Of a stretch of DNA of 64,000 nt, positions 26,278 to 33,900 are shown piece by piece (position 1 is the first letter of the stretch; each line of letters begins with the position of its first letter). The stretch comes from JAYPUA01 sp038133845. Lineage in GTDB: Bacteria > SAR324 > NAC60-12. The notes under the pieces were generated by a model. It had not been told where the DNA came from, ran no database searches, and saw only the letters and a list, made by a program, of their open reading frames with translations. The stretch is from positions 1 through 64,000 of the forward strand of contig JAYPUA010000009.1 in the NCBI GenBank assembly GCA_038133845.1, given 5' to 3'. The position numbers and the translations under genes were made by a program.

Positions 26278-26913
26278 TCAGTTCAGTTGGTAGGAAAAGG
26301 AGTCGTCATGAGGGTCTTCAGCAACAGCCATCTCCATCAAGGTGACCAGGTTCTCCATTCGGGCACCCAGGTCTGGGCTCTCCAGCAAGGCCTGCTTTTC
26401 CAGTCCGGAAAAATCCAGGTTCATGCAGAGGATGTTGACCAGAAAGTGAGAAGGGATGTTCTCGATCTTGTCCCACTCGATCTGGAGTTGTTTCTTTTCA
26501 ACGTACTCTCGAAACGCACGCTGCAGGTCTTCAAATTTTTCAGGAGGCCGGGGCTCATCCAAATCTACCAAAAATGGGCTGTAGTCCACTTGGGCTTGTC
26601 GGTACATCGTGTCCACGTTCAACTCCCCCACAAGCATGAAGCGCAGGACTCCGTGAAGCTGCACCAGGTAGTTGCTGTTGGGAAGCTGCTGAAACTGTTC
26701 GATCTTTCCCAGACAGCCAATCGTGTGCACCTCCTCGCCCTCTTCTCCCACAGGCTGAATCATGCCAATGAACGAGTCCCGCTCCATGGCCTTCTCTACC
26801 ATCTGCTTGTAGCGCGGTTCAAAGATGTGGAGAGGCAGTACGGCCTGGGGCAACAAAATGGTTCCCCCCAGCGGGAAGATCGGAATGATGTCTGGATACG
26901 TTAGAGCACTCAT
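26278..26913 (-). CDS. Stand-alone LON N-terminal (substrate-binding) domain protein
   Basis: A 211-residue protein equal to the N-terminal domain of Lon protease without ATPase or protease parts: IPIFPLGGTILLPQAVLPLHIFEPRY and GCLGKIEQFQQLPNSNYLVQLHGVLRFML. Such single-domain proteins are common, and their role is unclear (possible substrate-binding or adaptor role). The ATG at 26913 is the first codon and the next gene starts 8 bp after the stop. It sits 24 bp after ribF in the same direction. Confidence 0.85.
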   Translation of the reverse strand: MSALTYPDIIPIFPLGGTILLPQAVLPLHIFEPRYKQMVEKAMERDSFIGMIQPVGEEGEEVHTIGCLGKIEQFQQLPNSNYLVQLHGVLRFMLVGELNVDTMYRQAQVDYSPFLVDLDEPRPPEKFEDLQRAFREYVEKKQLQIEWDKIENIPSHFLVNILCMNLDFSGLEKQALLESPDLGARMENLVTLMEMAVAEDPHDDSFSYQLN

Positions 26914-26937
26914 GGGGCATGACCTGATGAAGGAGCC

Positions 26938-27897
26938 TCAATCTTCCGGGAACATTTTTGGGAGGATCTCCGAGGTTGCAAGGAGATTCCGGGCTTGCTC
27001 GGCGTCAAGCTGGATCTGACGGATAAGCGCTTCTATGGAAGAAAACCGTTGCTCTGGACGAATGTGGTGGACCGGCCAGACCTCCAGCACCTCTCCGTAG
27101 AGGTCTCCCTCGAAGTCAAAGATCCAGGTTTCCACTGAAGGCGTGCTTTTGCCAAAGGTCGGGCGAATCCCAACGTTGGTGACCCCGTGATGCACCTGCC
27201 CAAGAGCCTTCACCCGGGTCGCATAGACGCCGTGGGGAAGGGCCAGGGGAACCTGCGGCATCAGGTTGGCTGTCGGGAAGCCGATCTCACGCCCGCGCCG
27301 GTCCCCGGAGACCACCGGTCCCAAGAGACTATGGGGGCGCCCAAGGTAGGTCGGGATGTCGCTGAACCGGTACTCGCTCAGCAGCTGCCGAATCAGCGTG
27401 CTGCTGACGGTTTGATGATCGACCTGCACCGGAGGAATCTCCTCCAGCTCAAAGCCTTGCTGCTGACTCAGGTTCTCCAGCAGTTTGAAATCACCGGCCC
27501 GATGCTTCCCAAAACGGAAGTCGTAACCGATCACCAGCTTCTCCAGTTGAAAGCGCTCCACCAAAAACCGGGTTGCAAAATCTTCCGCACTCAGTTCTGC
27601 CAACTCGGCGGTGAAGGGCAGCACATGCACCACATCCAGTCCGGAGCGTTGAAATCCCCGACGACGCAGCTCCGGAGTGCAGATCCGTGGCACCCGGCGA
27701 TCCGGGTTAAGCACCTCCTGCGGATGCGGGTCAAACGTCACCAGGGCACCATGACATTCCCGAGCTTGAGCTTCCTGAACCACCGCTCCAACCAAGGCCT
27801 GATGTCCCAGGTGAAACCCGTCAAAATTTCCGATCGTCACCACTGCTCGCTCCCGGAGGACGGGAGTGTCCAGGGAGTCAATCACTTGCACTTGCAT
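26938..27897 (-). CDS. ribF: Bifunctional riboflavin kinase / FAD synthetase
   Basis: It phosphorylates riboflavin to FMN and adenylylates FMN to FAD. The 319-residue length is normal. The N-terminal FAD synthetase domain has VVTIGNFDGFHLGHQALV (HxGH motif), TFDPHPQEVL, VIGYDFRFGKHRAG and SSTLIRQLL. The C-terminal kinase domain has GPVVSGDRRGREIGFPTANL and TWIFDFEGDLYGE. It starts at the ATG at 27897 and is preceded by a 155-bp gap in which I see no riboswitch. The LON-domain gene follows. Confidence 0.95.
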   Translation of the reverse strand: MQVQVIDSLDTPVLRERAVVTIGNFDGFHLGHQALVGAVVQEAQARECHGALVTFDPHPQEVLNPDRRVPRICTPELRRRGFQRSGLDVVHVLPFTAELAELSAEDFATRFLVERFQLEKLVIGYDFRFGKHRAGDFKLLENLSQQQGFELEEIPPVQVDHQTVSSTLIRQLLSEYRFSDIPTYLGRPHSLLGPVVSGDRRGREIGFPTANLMPQVPLALPHGVYATRVKALGQVHHGVTNVGIRPTFGKSTPSVETWIFDFEGDLYGEVLEVWPVHHIRPEQRFSSIEALIRQIQLDAEQARNLLATSEILPKMFPED

Positions 27898-28052
27898 GCC
27901 TACCCAAAAGATCGGAGTTCATCAAGAAGTCAGTCTGTGAAAATCCGGGAATTCCATCACGCCAAAGTAGCTTTTGACCTGAAAAGTTACAAGGAAAGTC
28001 TGGCTTGGTGCACGAGAAGCCAAGCTGTTTTCCGGAGGCCTTGGAAGCGGAC

Positions 28053-29228
28053 TCAAGGCCCGGATGGTGCTTGAGAAGGAGTCGTGCGATAGATCAGCGT
28101 CTGCGGGGTGACCGACTTCACATGGGCAGTCAGACACAAGGTTTCCGGACCCACCTCCTCTTGCTCTTCTCCGGCAGAGCTTCGGAGCCAATTCAACTGG
28201 AAGGAGATCAAGCGCCCATCGGGAGTCTGTGCAATCAGCTGCTCTCCGACCTCTAAGGGCTGACGGGTGAACAGCGCGAGGTACTCGCCCTTGAGCGATT
28301 CGATCACAGTTGCGACCAACTGCTCGTTGCGCTCCTGGAGGAACCGGTTCTGTAGCCGCTCAATCGGTCGCTCGGTCCGATTCGCCCGGAAGAACCCATG
28401 CGTGGTTCGCACAGGCCACAGACTCCGGAGTTCAGCGGCTTGCGACTCCTGAGCGTCGGACACCTTCAGCAAGGCCTGGGAGCGCTCGAGCAATTCTGGC
28501 CACTCGGAAAATTCAGGGAGGAAGCGCCCGTCCACTCGAACAGTGTGCATCCGGGGAAGCGCCTGCAAGCGATCGAGCAGGAAGAGGTCGCGGTTGTGAA
28601 ACAGAAACGTGCCGTGCTGGTTCTCCAGCGTGGGGAACGGATGGTGAGGCTGGCTCTCTGTGCGGACCTGACGCTCCTGCCGGCTTTGTGATCCGTGAGC
28701 GATCAGAAAACGGGGGCTGTGAAACAAGAGGAGACGTCCTGCACCAAGGACTTCACAAGGCACGCCGAGGCTTCCGGCATATTCGTTGAGCAACTTCCCC
28801 GGAAGCTCCGGAGACAGGATCAGGCGCTGCAACTGCGGCCCAATTTTTTCTATCCAGCGTTGGAGCGCACGCCTGTTGTGGTTTCTTGACTCCGAGAGCC
28901 AATGCACCGGGAGTTCCGGGTGATGCTGAAGGACCCACTCCAGAACACCCGCATCCTGAATCCGGACCGCCGAGCAGAGCGACAGATCAAGTTCGGCAAG
29001 CGTCCGAGCTCCGGACCTCAGGGTTGCTTCGTCCGCGAGGACATCCCAGCAGAGCACTGTGCGAAACCCTTGAGCTCGTGCCGCCTGCAACAAATGATTT
29101 GCCTCCTGAACCTCAAGGGTGCCCAAGCGTGCCAGCGCTTGAGGCTCAATCAGCACCTCCTTGACCCCGGCCTGCCGGAGGCCCTCCAGGCCTTCAGCCT
29201 TCTGCAGGTAGGTAGTGAACTCCATCAT
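28053..29228 (-). CDS. U32-family peptidase-like protein
   Basis: A 391-residue protein of the U32 (YhbU/UbiU/RlhA-like) group. The barrel begins with GLEGLRQAGVKEVLIE and includes RLILSPELPGKLL, GVPCEVLGAGRLLLFHSPRFLIAH and GTFLFHNRDLFLLDRL, the last being the usual family block. Several members have turned out to be hydroxylases in quinone or RNA modification rather than peptidases. The four-Cys Fe-S set of UbiU-type members is not evident here. The start overlaps the ABC ATPase gene by 35 bp, and no clear ribosome site is visible. Confidence 0.78.
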   Translation of the reverse strand: MMEFTTYLQKAEGLEGLRQAGVKEVLIEPQALARLGTLEVQEANHLLQAARAQGFRTVLCWDVLADEATLRSGARTLAELDLSLCSAVRIQDAGVLEWVLQHHPELPVHWLSESRNHNRRALQRWIEKIGPQLQRLILSPELPGKLLNEYAGSLGVPCEVLGAGRLLLFHSPRFLIAHGSQSRQERQVRTESQPHHPFPTLENQHGTFLFHNRDLFLLDRLQALPRMHTVRVDGRFLPEFSEWPELLERSQALLKVSDAQESQAAELRSLWPVRTTHGFFRANRTERPIERLQNRFLQERNEQLVATVIESLKGEYLALFTRQPLEVGEQLIAQTPDGRLISFQLNWLRSSAGEEQEEVGPETLCLTAHVKSVTPQTLIYRTTPSQAPSGP

Positions 29229-29916
29229 TCAGCCAAGAAGCACACTCTTCCAGCGAAACCGCGTCCACCGGGCGATCCCGGCGAAGCCCCTGCTGGTGAA
29301 GAAGAAGCACTCGGTTGGAGACCGCCAGACCCAGCTCAAGCTGATGAGTCACCAGCAGCAGACTCCCTCCAGCGTGCACATGCTCTCTCAGCCACTGCTG
29401 AAGCCAGCTCACTGAAGTCTGGTCCAGCCCCGTGTAAGGTTCGTCCAGCAACAGCAACCGGGGCTGATAGAGCATCAGCCGGGCAATCATCAGGCGCTTG
29501 GTCATTCCGCTACTGAACGTACGTACCGGAGCCTGCTTGACATGGGAAAGCCGCACCTCCTCCAACACTTCCGGGACCTTCTGGCTCAAGCCATGGACCT
29601 GATACAGCCTCCCGTAAAGCCTAAGGTTTTCTTCTGCGCTGAGGTCCGGATAAAACCGGCTCTCGTGGGAAAGGACCCCCAAGTTGGCCAGCAGCTCCAG
29701 GTGGCAGTCTGCATAAGGTTGGCCGCGGTAGCAAAGACGTCCGGAGGTCGGGCGAGAAAGCGAGCTGATCAGGCGCAGCAGGGTTGACTTTCCAGCTCCG
29801 TTGTTGCCCAGCAGTAAAACGGACTCTCCTTCGTGCACCTCGAAACTGATCTGGTTCAGGATCGTCCGATACCCAAAACGCTTGCTGACTCCTTCCAGGG
29901 AAATGAGCGCGGACAA
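29194..29916 (-). CDS. ABC transporter ATP-binding protein
   Basis: A 240-residue ATPase subunit with Walker A GNNGAGKSTLL, signature TFSSGMTKRLMIA, Walker B LLLLDEPYTGLD and switch His in LLVTHQ. Its size and signature recall CcmA-type haem exporters and other short export ATPases, but no permease gene is adjacent, so the substrate is unknown. The start is a TTG at 29916, seven bases after the stop of the preceding coiled-coil gene, which suggests translational coupling. The 3' end overlaps the U32 gene by 35 bp. Confidence 0.88.
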   Translation of the reverse strand: MSALISLEGVSKRFGYRTILNQISFEVHEGESVLLLGNNGAGKSTLLRLISSLSRPTSGRLCYRGQPYADCHLELLANLGVLSHESRFYPDLSAEENLRLYGRLYQVHGLSQKVPEVLEEVRLSHVKQAPVRTFSSGMTKRLMIARLMLYQPRLLLLDEPYTGLDQTSVSWLQQWLREHVHAGGSLLLVTHQLELGLAVSNRVLLLHQQGLRRDRPVDAVSLEECASWLNDGVHYLPAEG

Positions 29917-29923
29917 ATCCAGA

Positions 29924-30775
29924 TCAGTTCGAGGGGATCGGGAAATTCTCGTCCATCACCTTCTCCCGTGAGGAGTTCCAGGCCACGATGCGAACAAAAA
30001 GATTGGGGTCTTTGAAGGGGTAGTCTCGGGAGATCACCCGGAATCGCCGGATGCGGAAGGGAATGGTCTTCGCGGGGCTGAACTCCACCGGGCTCTCCAG
30101 CGCGTCTTTGGGAAGGAGCATGACTCCGACTCGCCCCTGCTGAATCTCACCCGTGTTGTTCGTCAGGTTGAACTTGAGGCTGAGTTGGCCTCCGGAAACC
30201 TTCATTTGCAGGCCTTCCACCAACAAGATTCGGTCGGAGGTATCCGCTTCCGGGTTGGGCAAGGGTGCGGTGGCTTCCATGTTCTGGTCCCGGAGTTCTT
30301 CCACTTCGGCTTCGACTTGACGCATCGCCAGCTCCGTCTCCCGGAGCTGCTCTTGAAGCTCTTCAATCTGAGTCTGGGCAGAGCGCTTCTCAACCTCCAG
30401 TTGTTGCACCACCAGCTCTCGCTGGCGCAACGCGTCCCGGAGTTCCTGGAGTTGTCTCTTTTGCCGCTCGATCAGCTCGGCCTGCTGCTCGGTCAGGCGA
30501 CGCTCTTCAGCAGTCTGCTCTTCCGGAAGCGCCTCGCGGGTGGTTCGCTCCACCAGGAGCGCCTGAAGCTTGGAGCTTTTGAGGACCTCCTGCTCCAACT
30601 GATCTTGCAACAGCACCGTTTGCTTCTCGTGGGAGTACCTCAGGAAGGCAATTCCTGCCACCAATCCCAGCAACACCAGCAACACCAGGACGATCGAATG
30701 CTGCAACACTCGTCCTCGAATGGCCCAGCGTCGCTTGGCGCCGACAACATAAATTGTGGTCTCCAGTTCGCTCAT
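29924..30775 (-). CDS. Membrane-anchored coiled-coil protein of unknown function
   Basis: A 283-residue protein with a cytosolic start, one membrane helix at about 27-46 (SIVLVLLVLLGLVAGIAFL), a coiled coil of about 110 residues rich in Glu, Gln and Arg (for example RQLQELRDALRQREL), and a compact C-terminal domain with strands (VSGGQLSLKFNLTNNTGEIQQGRVGVMLLP) ending in FPIPSN. The C-terminal domain should be periplasmic. I do not recognise a named family. It lies 8 bp after dprA and just before the ABC ATPase, so it could be a partner of that ATPase, but this is inference from position. Confidence 0.7.
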   Translation of the reverse strand: MSELETTIYVVGAKRRWAIRGRVLQHSIVLVLLVLLGLVAGIAFLRYSHEKQTVLLQDQLEQEVLKSSKLQALLVERTTREALPEEQTAEERRLTEQQAELIERQKRQLQELRDALRQRELVVQQLEVEKRSAQTQIEELQEQLRETELAMRQVEAEVEELRDQNMEATAPLPNPEADTSDRILLVEGLQMKVSGGQLSLKFNLTNNTGEIQQGRVGVMLLPKDALESPVEFSPAKTIPFRIRRFRVISRDYPFKDPNLFVRIVAWNSSREKVMDENFPIPSN

Positions 30776-30783
30776 CTCTTTGC

Positions 30784-31938
30784 TTATTTGGATTCCAACT
30801 CCAGAATCGCTTCCAGCTGAAAGCGCTGTCCCCCTTGCTGCTGAACGTGCCCCATCAACTCCAACTCGGTGAGCAACGACAGCAGATCGCCCATTGAGAT
30901 TCCACTCTCCACATGCAACTGATCCACCTCTTCAACTCCTGCATGAAGCAGCCGCAGGACTGTAGCATGAGCCTCCGGAAGCGAAGACAACCGCAACGTG
31001 GGGGCACTTGGAGACCGCCACAGGCTGCCCTGCTGAACTCCTTCGCGGAGGTTCGGCAACTCGTACAACACATCGTCCATTGATCGGAGCAACCGTGCCT
31101 GCTGCCGGATGATGAGGTGATGGGCTCCTTCACTGGAGGGAGAGTCCACTCTTCCCGGAAGCGCAAAAACCTCCCGATTCTGCTGCAAGGCGAATGCCGC
31201 AGTAATCAATGCGCCACTTCGAGACTTGGCTTCCGTCACAATCACGGCCTGGGAGAGTCCGCTGATGACCCGATTTCGGATAGGAAAATTCCGGGCTACC
31301 GGACGAAGCGCCATCGGGAACTCAGAGATCAGCGCACCATGCTCGCGGATGGACTGGGCCAGCGAGGCATTTTCAGGAGGATACAGGTGCGTCAGCCCCC
31401 CTGCCAGGACGGCTACGGTCTTCAGGCCAAACTCCAGCGCAGCTTCATGCGCCACGGTGTCGACTCCTCGAGCCAAGCCGCTGACCACAATGGCTTCCGG
31501 AACATGCTCCGCCAGCTCGGCAATCAGACGCCGGGTGTGCTGTTTCCCGTAGCTGCTGCACTGGCGAGACCCGACAAAGGCAAGGCAAGGCGCCTCCATC
31601 TGAAGCAACGAGCCCCACCAGTAGAGCACCGGAGGCGGTGTGGCAATCTCCTGCAACCGTGAGGGGTACTCCGCAGATTCAGGACAAAGGAGCCGAACCT
31701 CACCCGATTCCCGGAGGAGCCGTTGCTCCATCTTGAAGCTCTGGGCTTCTCTGGCTTTGGGAAGACGGGCGGCCACTTTTTCCGGGACTCCAGCCTGGTG
31801 AAGCGCCGATGGGGAAGCGCCCAATACCGCTGAGGCGGAGCCAAACTCTGCGAGTAGCGCCTTTAGAGTCTTGGGCCCCAACCCGGAGACCAGGTTCAAC
31901 GCCAGCCAGTCCCATTCGGGAGAGCTTGCCTCGGTCAC
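30784..31938 (-). CDS. dprA: DNA-processing protein DprA
   Basis: It binds incoming single-stranded DNA and loads RecA during natural transformation. The 384-residue length is normal. The Rossmann-like core carries CLAFVGSRQCSSYGK, VVSGLARGVDTVAHEAAL, AVLAGGLTHLYPPEN, ALISEFPM and PVARNFPIRNRVISGLSQAVIVTEAKSRSGALITA. An N-terminal helical domain and a C-terminal winged-helix region (LHVESGISMGDLLSLLTELELMGHV) flank it. The GTG at 31938 overlaps the smpB stop as GTGA. The presence of dprA alone does not prove competence. Confidence 0.95.
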   Translation of the reverse strand: MTEASSPEWDWLALNLVSGLGPKTLKALLAEFGSASAVLGASPSALHQAGVPEKVAARLPKAREAQSFKMEQRLLRESGEVRLLCPESAEYPSRLQEIATPPPVLYWWGSLLQMEAPCLAFVGSRQCSSYGKQHTRRLIAELAEHVPEAIVVSGLARGVDTVAHEAALEFGLKTVAVLAGGLTHLYPPENASLAQSIREHGALISEFPMALRPVARNFPIRNRVISGLSQAVIVTEAKSRSGALITAAFALQQNREVFALPGRVDSPSSEGAHHLIIRQQARLLRSMDDVLYELPNLREGVQQGSLWRSPSAPTLRLSSLPEAHATVLRLLHAGVEEVDQLHVESGISMGDLLSLLTELELMGHVQQQGGQRFQLEAILELESK

Positions 31939-32399
31939 GACTCTTTGCGGCGGTCGCTCAGCACCCGCTCAATCTCACGTTGTGCATCACGCTTTTTCAT
32001 GGTCTCACGCTTGTCATGCTGCCGCTTTCCTCGAACCAGGCCCAACTCCAACTTGACCTTCCCCTTTTTGAGGTAGAGCTTCAGAGGAATCAGCGTCAGG
32101 CCCTGCTCGCGAACCTGGCCATACAGCCTGCGAATTTCCTGCCGGTGGAGGAGCAACCGACGCTCCCGGAGCGGGTCGTGGTTGTGACGGTTGCCGAAAT
32201 CGTAAGGGGAGACGTGGACATTGAGGAGGTAGGCCTGCAGGTCTTCACCGACTCGGCAGTAGCCTTCCGTGAGGTTGACTTTGCCCTCCCGGATGCTCTT
32301 GACCTCGGTCCCGCGCAGCTCAATCCCGGCCTCAATGGTTTGGAGTACCTCATAATCAAACCGGGCTCGGCGATTGGTAACAAGGATCTTGATGCTCAT
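31935..32399 (-). CDS. smpB: SsrA-binding protein SmpB
   Basis: A 154-residue partner of tmRNA in ribosome rescue. It has KILVTNRRARFDYEVLQTIEAGIELRGTEVKSIREGKVNL, then AYLLNVHVSPYDFGN and the basic C-terminal tail. The ATG at 32399 gives the standard length. The stop overlaps the dprA start by 4 bp. The tmRNA gene itself is not in this window. Confidence 0.97.
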   Translation of the reverse strand: MSIKILVTNRRARFDYEVLQTIEAGIELRGTEVKSIREGKVNLTEGYCRVGEDLQAYLLNVHVSPYDFGNRHNHDPLRERRLLLHRQEIRRLYGQVREQGLTLIPLKLYLKKGKVKLELGLVRGKRQHDKRETMKKRDAQREIERVLSDRRKES

Positions 32400-32439
32400 A
32401 AGTACCGAGGAAATAGCCAGTATTTTGCCGAGGCTCGCT

Positions 32440-33834
32440 TCAAGAACAAGCCGTTTTTAGACGCGCTTCGACCCAAGTGATTCCGGACTCCACCGAGTCA
32501 AACTCTCCATCCAACTGTTTCTCGAAAGCCTCCCGCAAAAGCGCTCCCATTTCCGGACCAGGCAGCACGCCAAGCTCCATCAGATGGCGGCCTTTCAGCA
32601 AGGGGTGTGGCTGCGACTCCATTACGGCTAGACGCTCTGCCTCCTCCAAGAGCCACGTTCCCGCAGGAAACTCTCTCCTCAAGGCCTCCGGAAGTGTTCG
32701 ACCTGAAAAATCAGCCTGTGCCAGACGGACGAGCAGCGGGATTGACACCCGCAGTGCCAGACGACGGATCGCTCCGGGTCCCAGCACCTCTCGCTGCTGG
32801 TGAAGCTGAACAACCGACAGGTGGTTGCGAACCAGCCCCTTGACCAGTTCCCGGAGCTGCTGATGCCAGGTCAGACGGCAGAGGAACTGGTCGGCCAGTG
32901 TCTCGCCTGCGAGATCATGCTTGGGCGTCTGCCACCTGCCCTGCTGACGCTCCAGCGTCGCAGGCTTTCCCATGTCGTGGCACAGCGCTCCGAGCATCAG
33001 GGCAAGCTCCTCCAGGGAGTCCGGGTTCTCCGGCTCTCTGAGTCGAGCCGCCTCGTCAAGGACCATCAGCGTGTGAGCCCAGACGTCCCCCTCCGGATGC
33101 CATTCGGGTTCGTGCGGTACGCCGATGAGCGCTTCAAGTTCTGGAAACAGGCTGAGGGCGTTGATCTCTCGGAGCGCCAGCAAGCCAAGCGAAGGTGCCG
33201 GAGCCCGCAGGAGCAGCTTGCGGAGTTCCTCAAAGACCCGCTCCGGTGCAACCTCTCGCAGGTTCTGCACCCGACACAGCCGAACGGTATCTGGGTGAAG
33301 CGACAGTTGAAACCGTCCAACAAACTGAACGGCACGAAACGCCCGGAGCGGGTCCTCTGAAAACGCGGGCCCCACATGACGCAGGATCTGGCGACTCAGG
33401 TCGGCCATGCCACCGTGAGGATCATGCCAGCTTTGGGTCGTGATTTCATACCCCATGCTGTTGATGGTAAAATCACGACGCGACGACGCCTCGGCAAAGC
33501 TCATCTCCGGATGGGCCGTGACCGAGAAGCCCTGGTGTCCCGGGGCAATTTTGCGCTCTCGACGAGGCAGGCTGAAGTCGTAGGAGGCAGAAGGAGTCCA
33601 GAGCTTCCAGACCCCGAAGCTCTTGCCCACCAGCTCGACACGCCCCCAGCGTTTGAGCTGCTGCTCCAAGGACTCCGAGCCAAGACCAAAGACCTCCACA
33701 TCGCAGTCCTTGACCTTGGAACTCCCCAGCAGGCAGTCCCGGACTGCTCCTCCCACCAAGATGGCACGCCCTCCTTCAAGGGCAAGGGCTCGGGCAATCT
33801 GCCCCAATTCTTCGGGAATGGGAACGGGAATCAC
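32440..33834 (-). CDS. cca: CCA-adding / poly(A) polymerase family nucleotidyltransferase with HD domain
   Basis: A class II tRNA nucleotidyltransferase of 464 residues, which completes or repairs tRNA CCA ends. The head has AILVGGAVRDCLLG and the metal motif KDCDVEVFG, then RRDFTINSMGYE and DPLRAFRAVQFVGRF. The middle and tail hold an HD phosphohydrolase-like domain with LCHDMGKPAT and LVKGLVRNHL, as in multifunctional Cca. The GTG at 33834 is the only suitable start. It lies between smpB (40 bp) and the J-protein gene (66 bp) on the same strand. A specialised A- or CC-adding variant cannot be excluded. Confidence 0.88.
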   Translation of the reverse strand: MIPVPIPEELGQIARALALEGGRAILVGGAVRDCLLGSSKVKDCDVEVFGLGSESLEQQLKRWGRVELVGKSFGVWKLWTPSASYDFSLPRRERKIAPGHQGFSVTAHPEMSFAEASSRRDFTINSMGYEITTQSWHDPHGGMADLSRQILRHVGPAFSEDPLRAFRAVQFVGRFQLSLHPDTVRLCRVQNLREVAPERVFEELRKLLLRAPAPSLGLLALREINALSLFPELEALIGVPHEPEWHPEGDVWAHTLMVLDEAARLREPENPDSLEELALMLGALCHDMGKPATLERQQGRWQTPKHDLAGETLADQFLCRLTWHQQLRELVKGLVRNHLSVVQLHQQREVLGPGAIRRLALRVSIPLLVRLAQADFSGRTLPEALRREFPAGTWLLEEAERLAVMESQPHPLLKGRHLMELGVLPGPEMGALLREAFEKQLDGEFDSVESGITWVEARLKTACS

Positions 33835-33900
33835 AAGACTTGAGAGAGCGGAGTGGTTGTGCGCCAGGGCTCGGGTCGTACGCTGGCGGAGATGGCCCGA

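Noticed and set aside
27898..28052. The 155-bp gap upstream of ribF as a possible FMN riboswitch
   Set aside because: I could not find the conserved RFN-element blocks on the minus strand, so nothing supports a riboswitch here.
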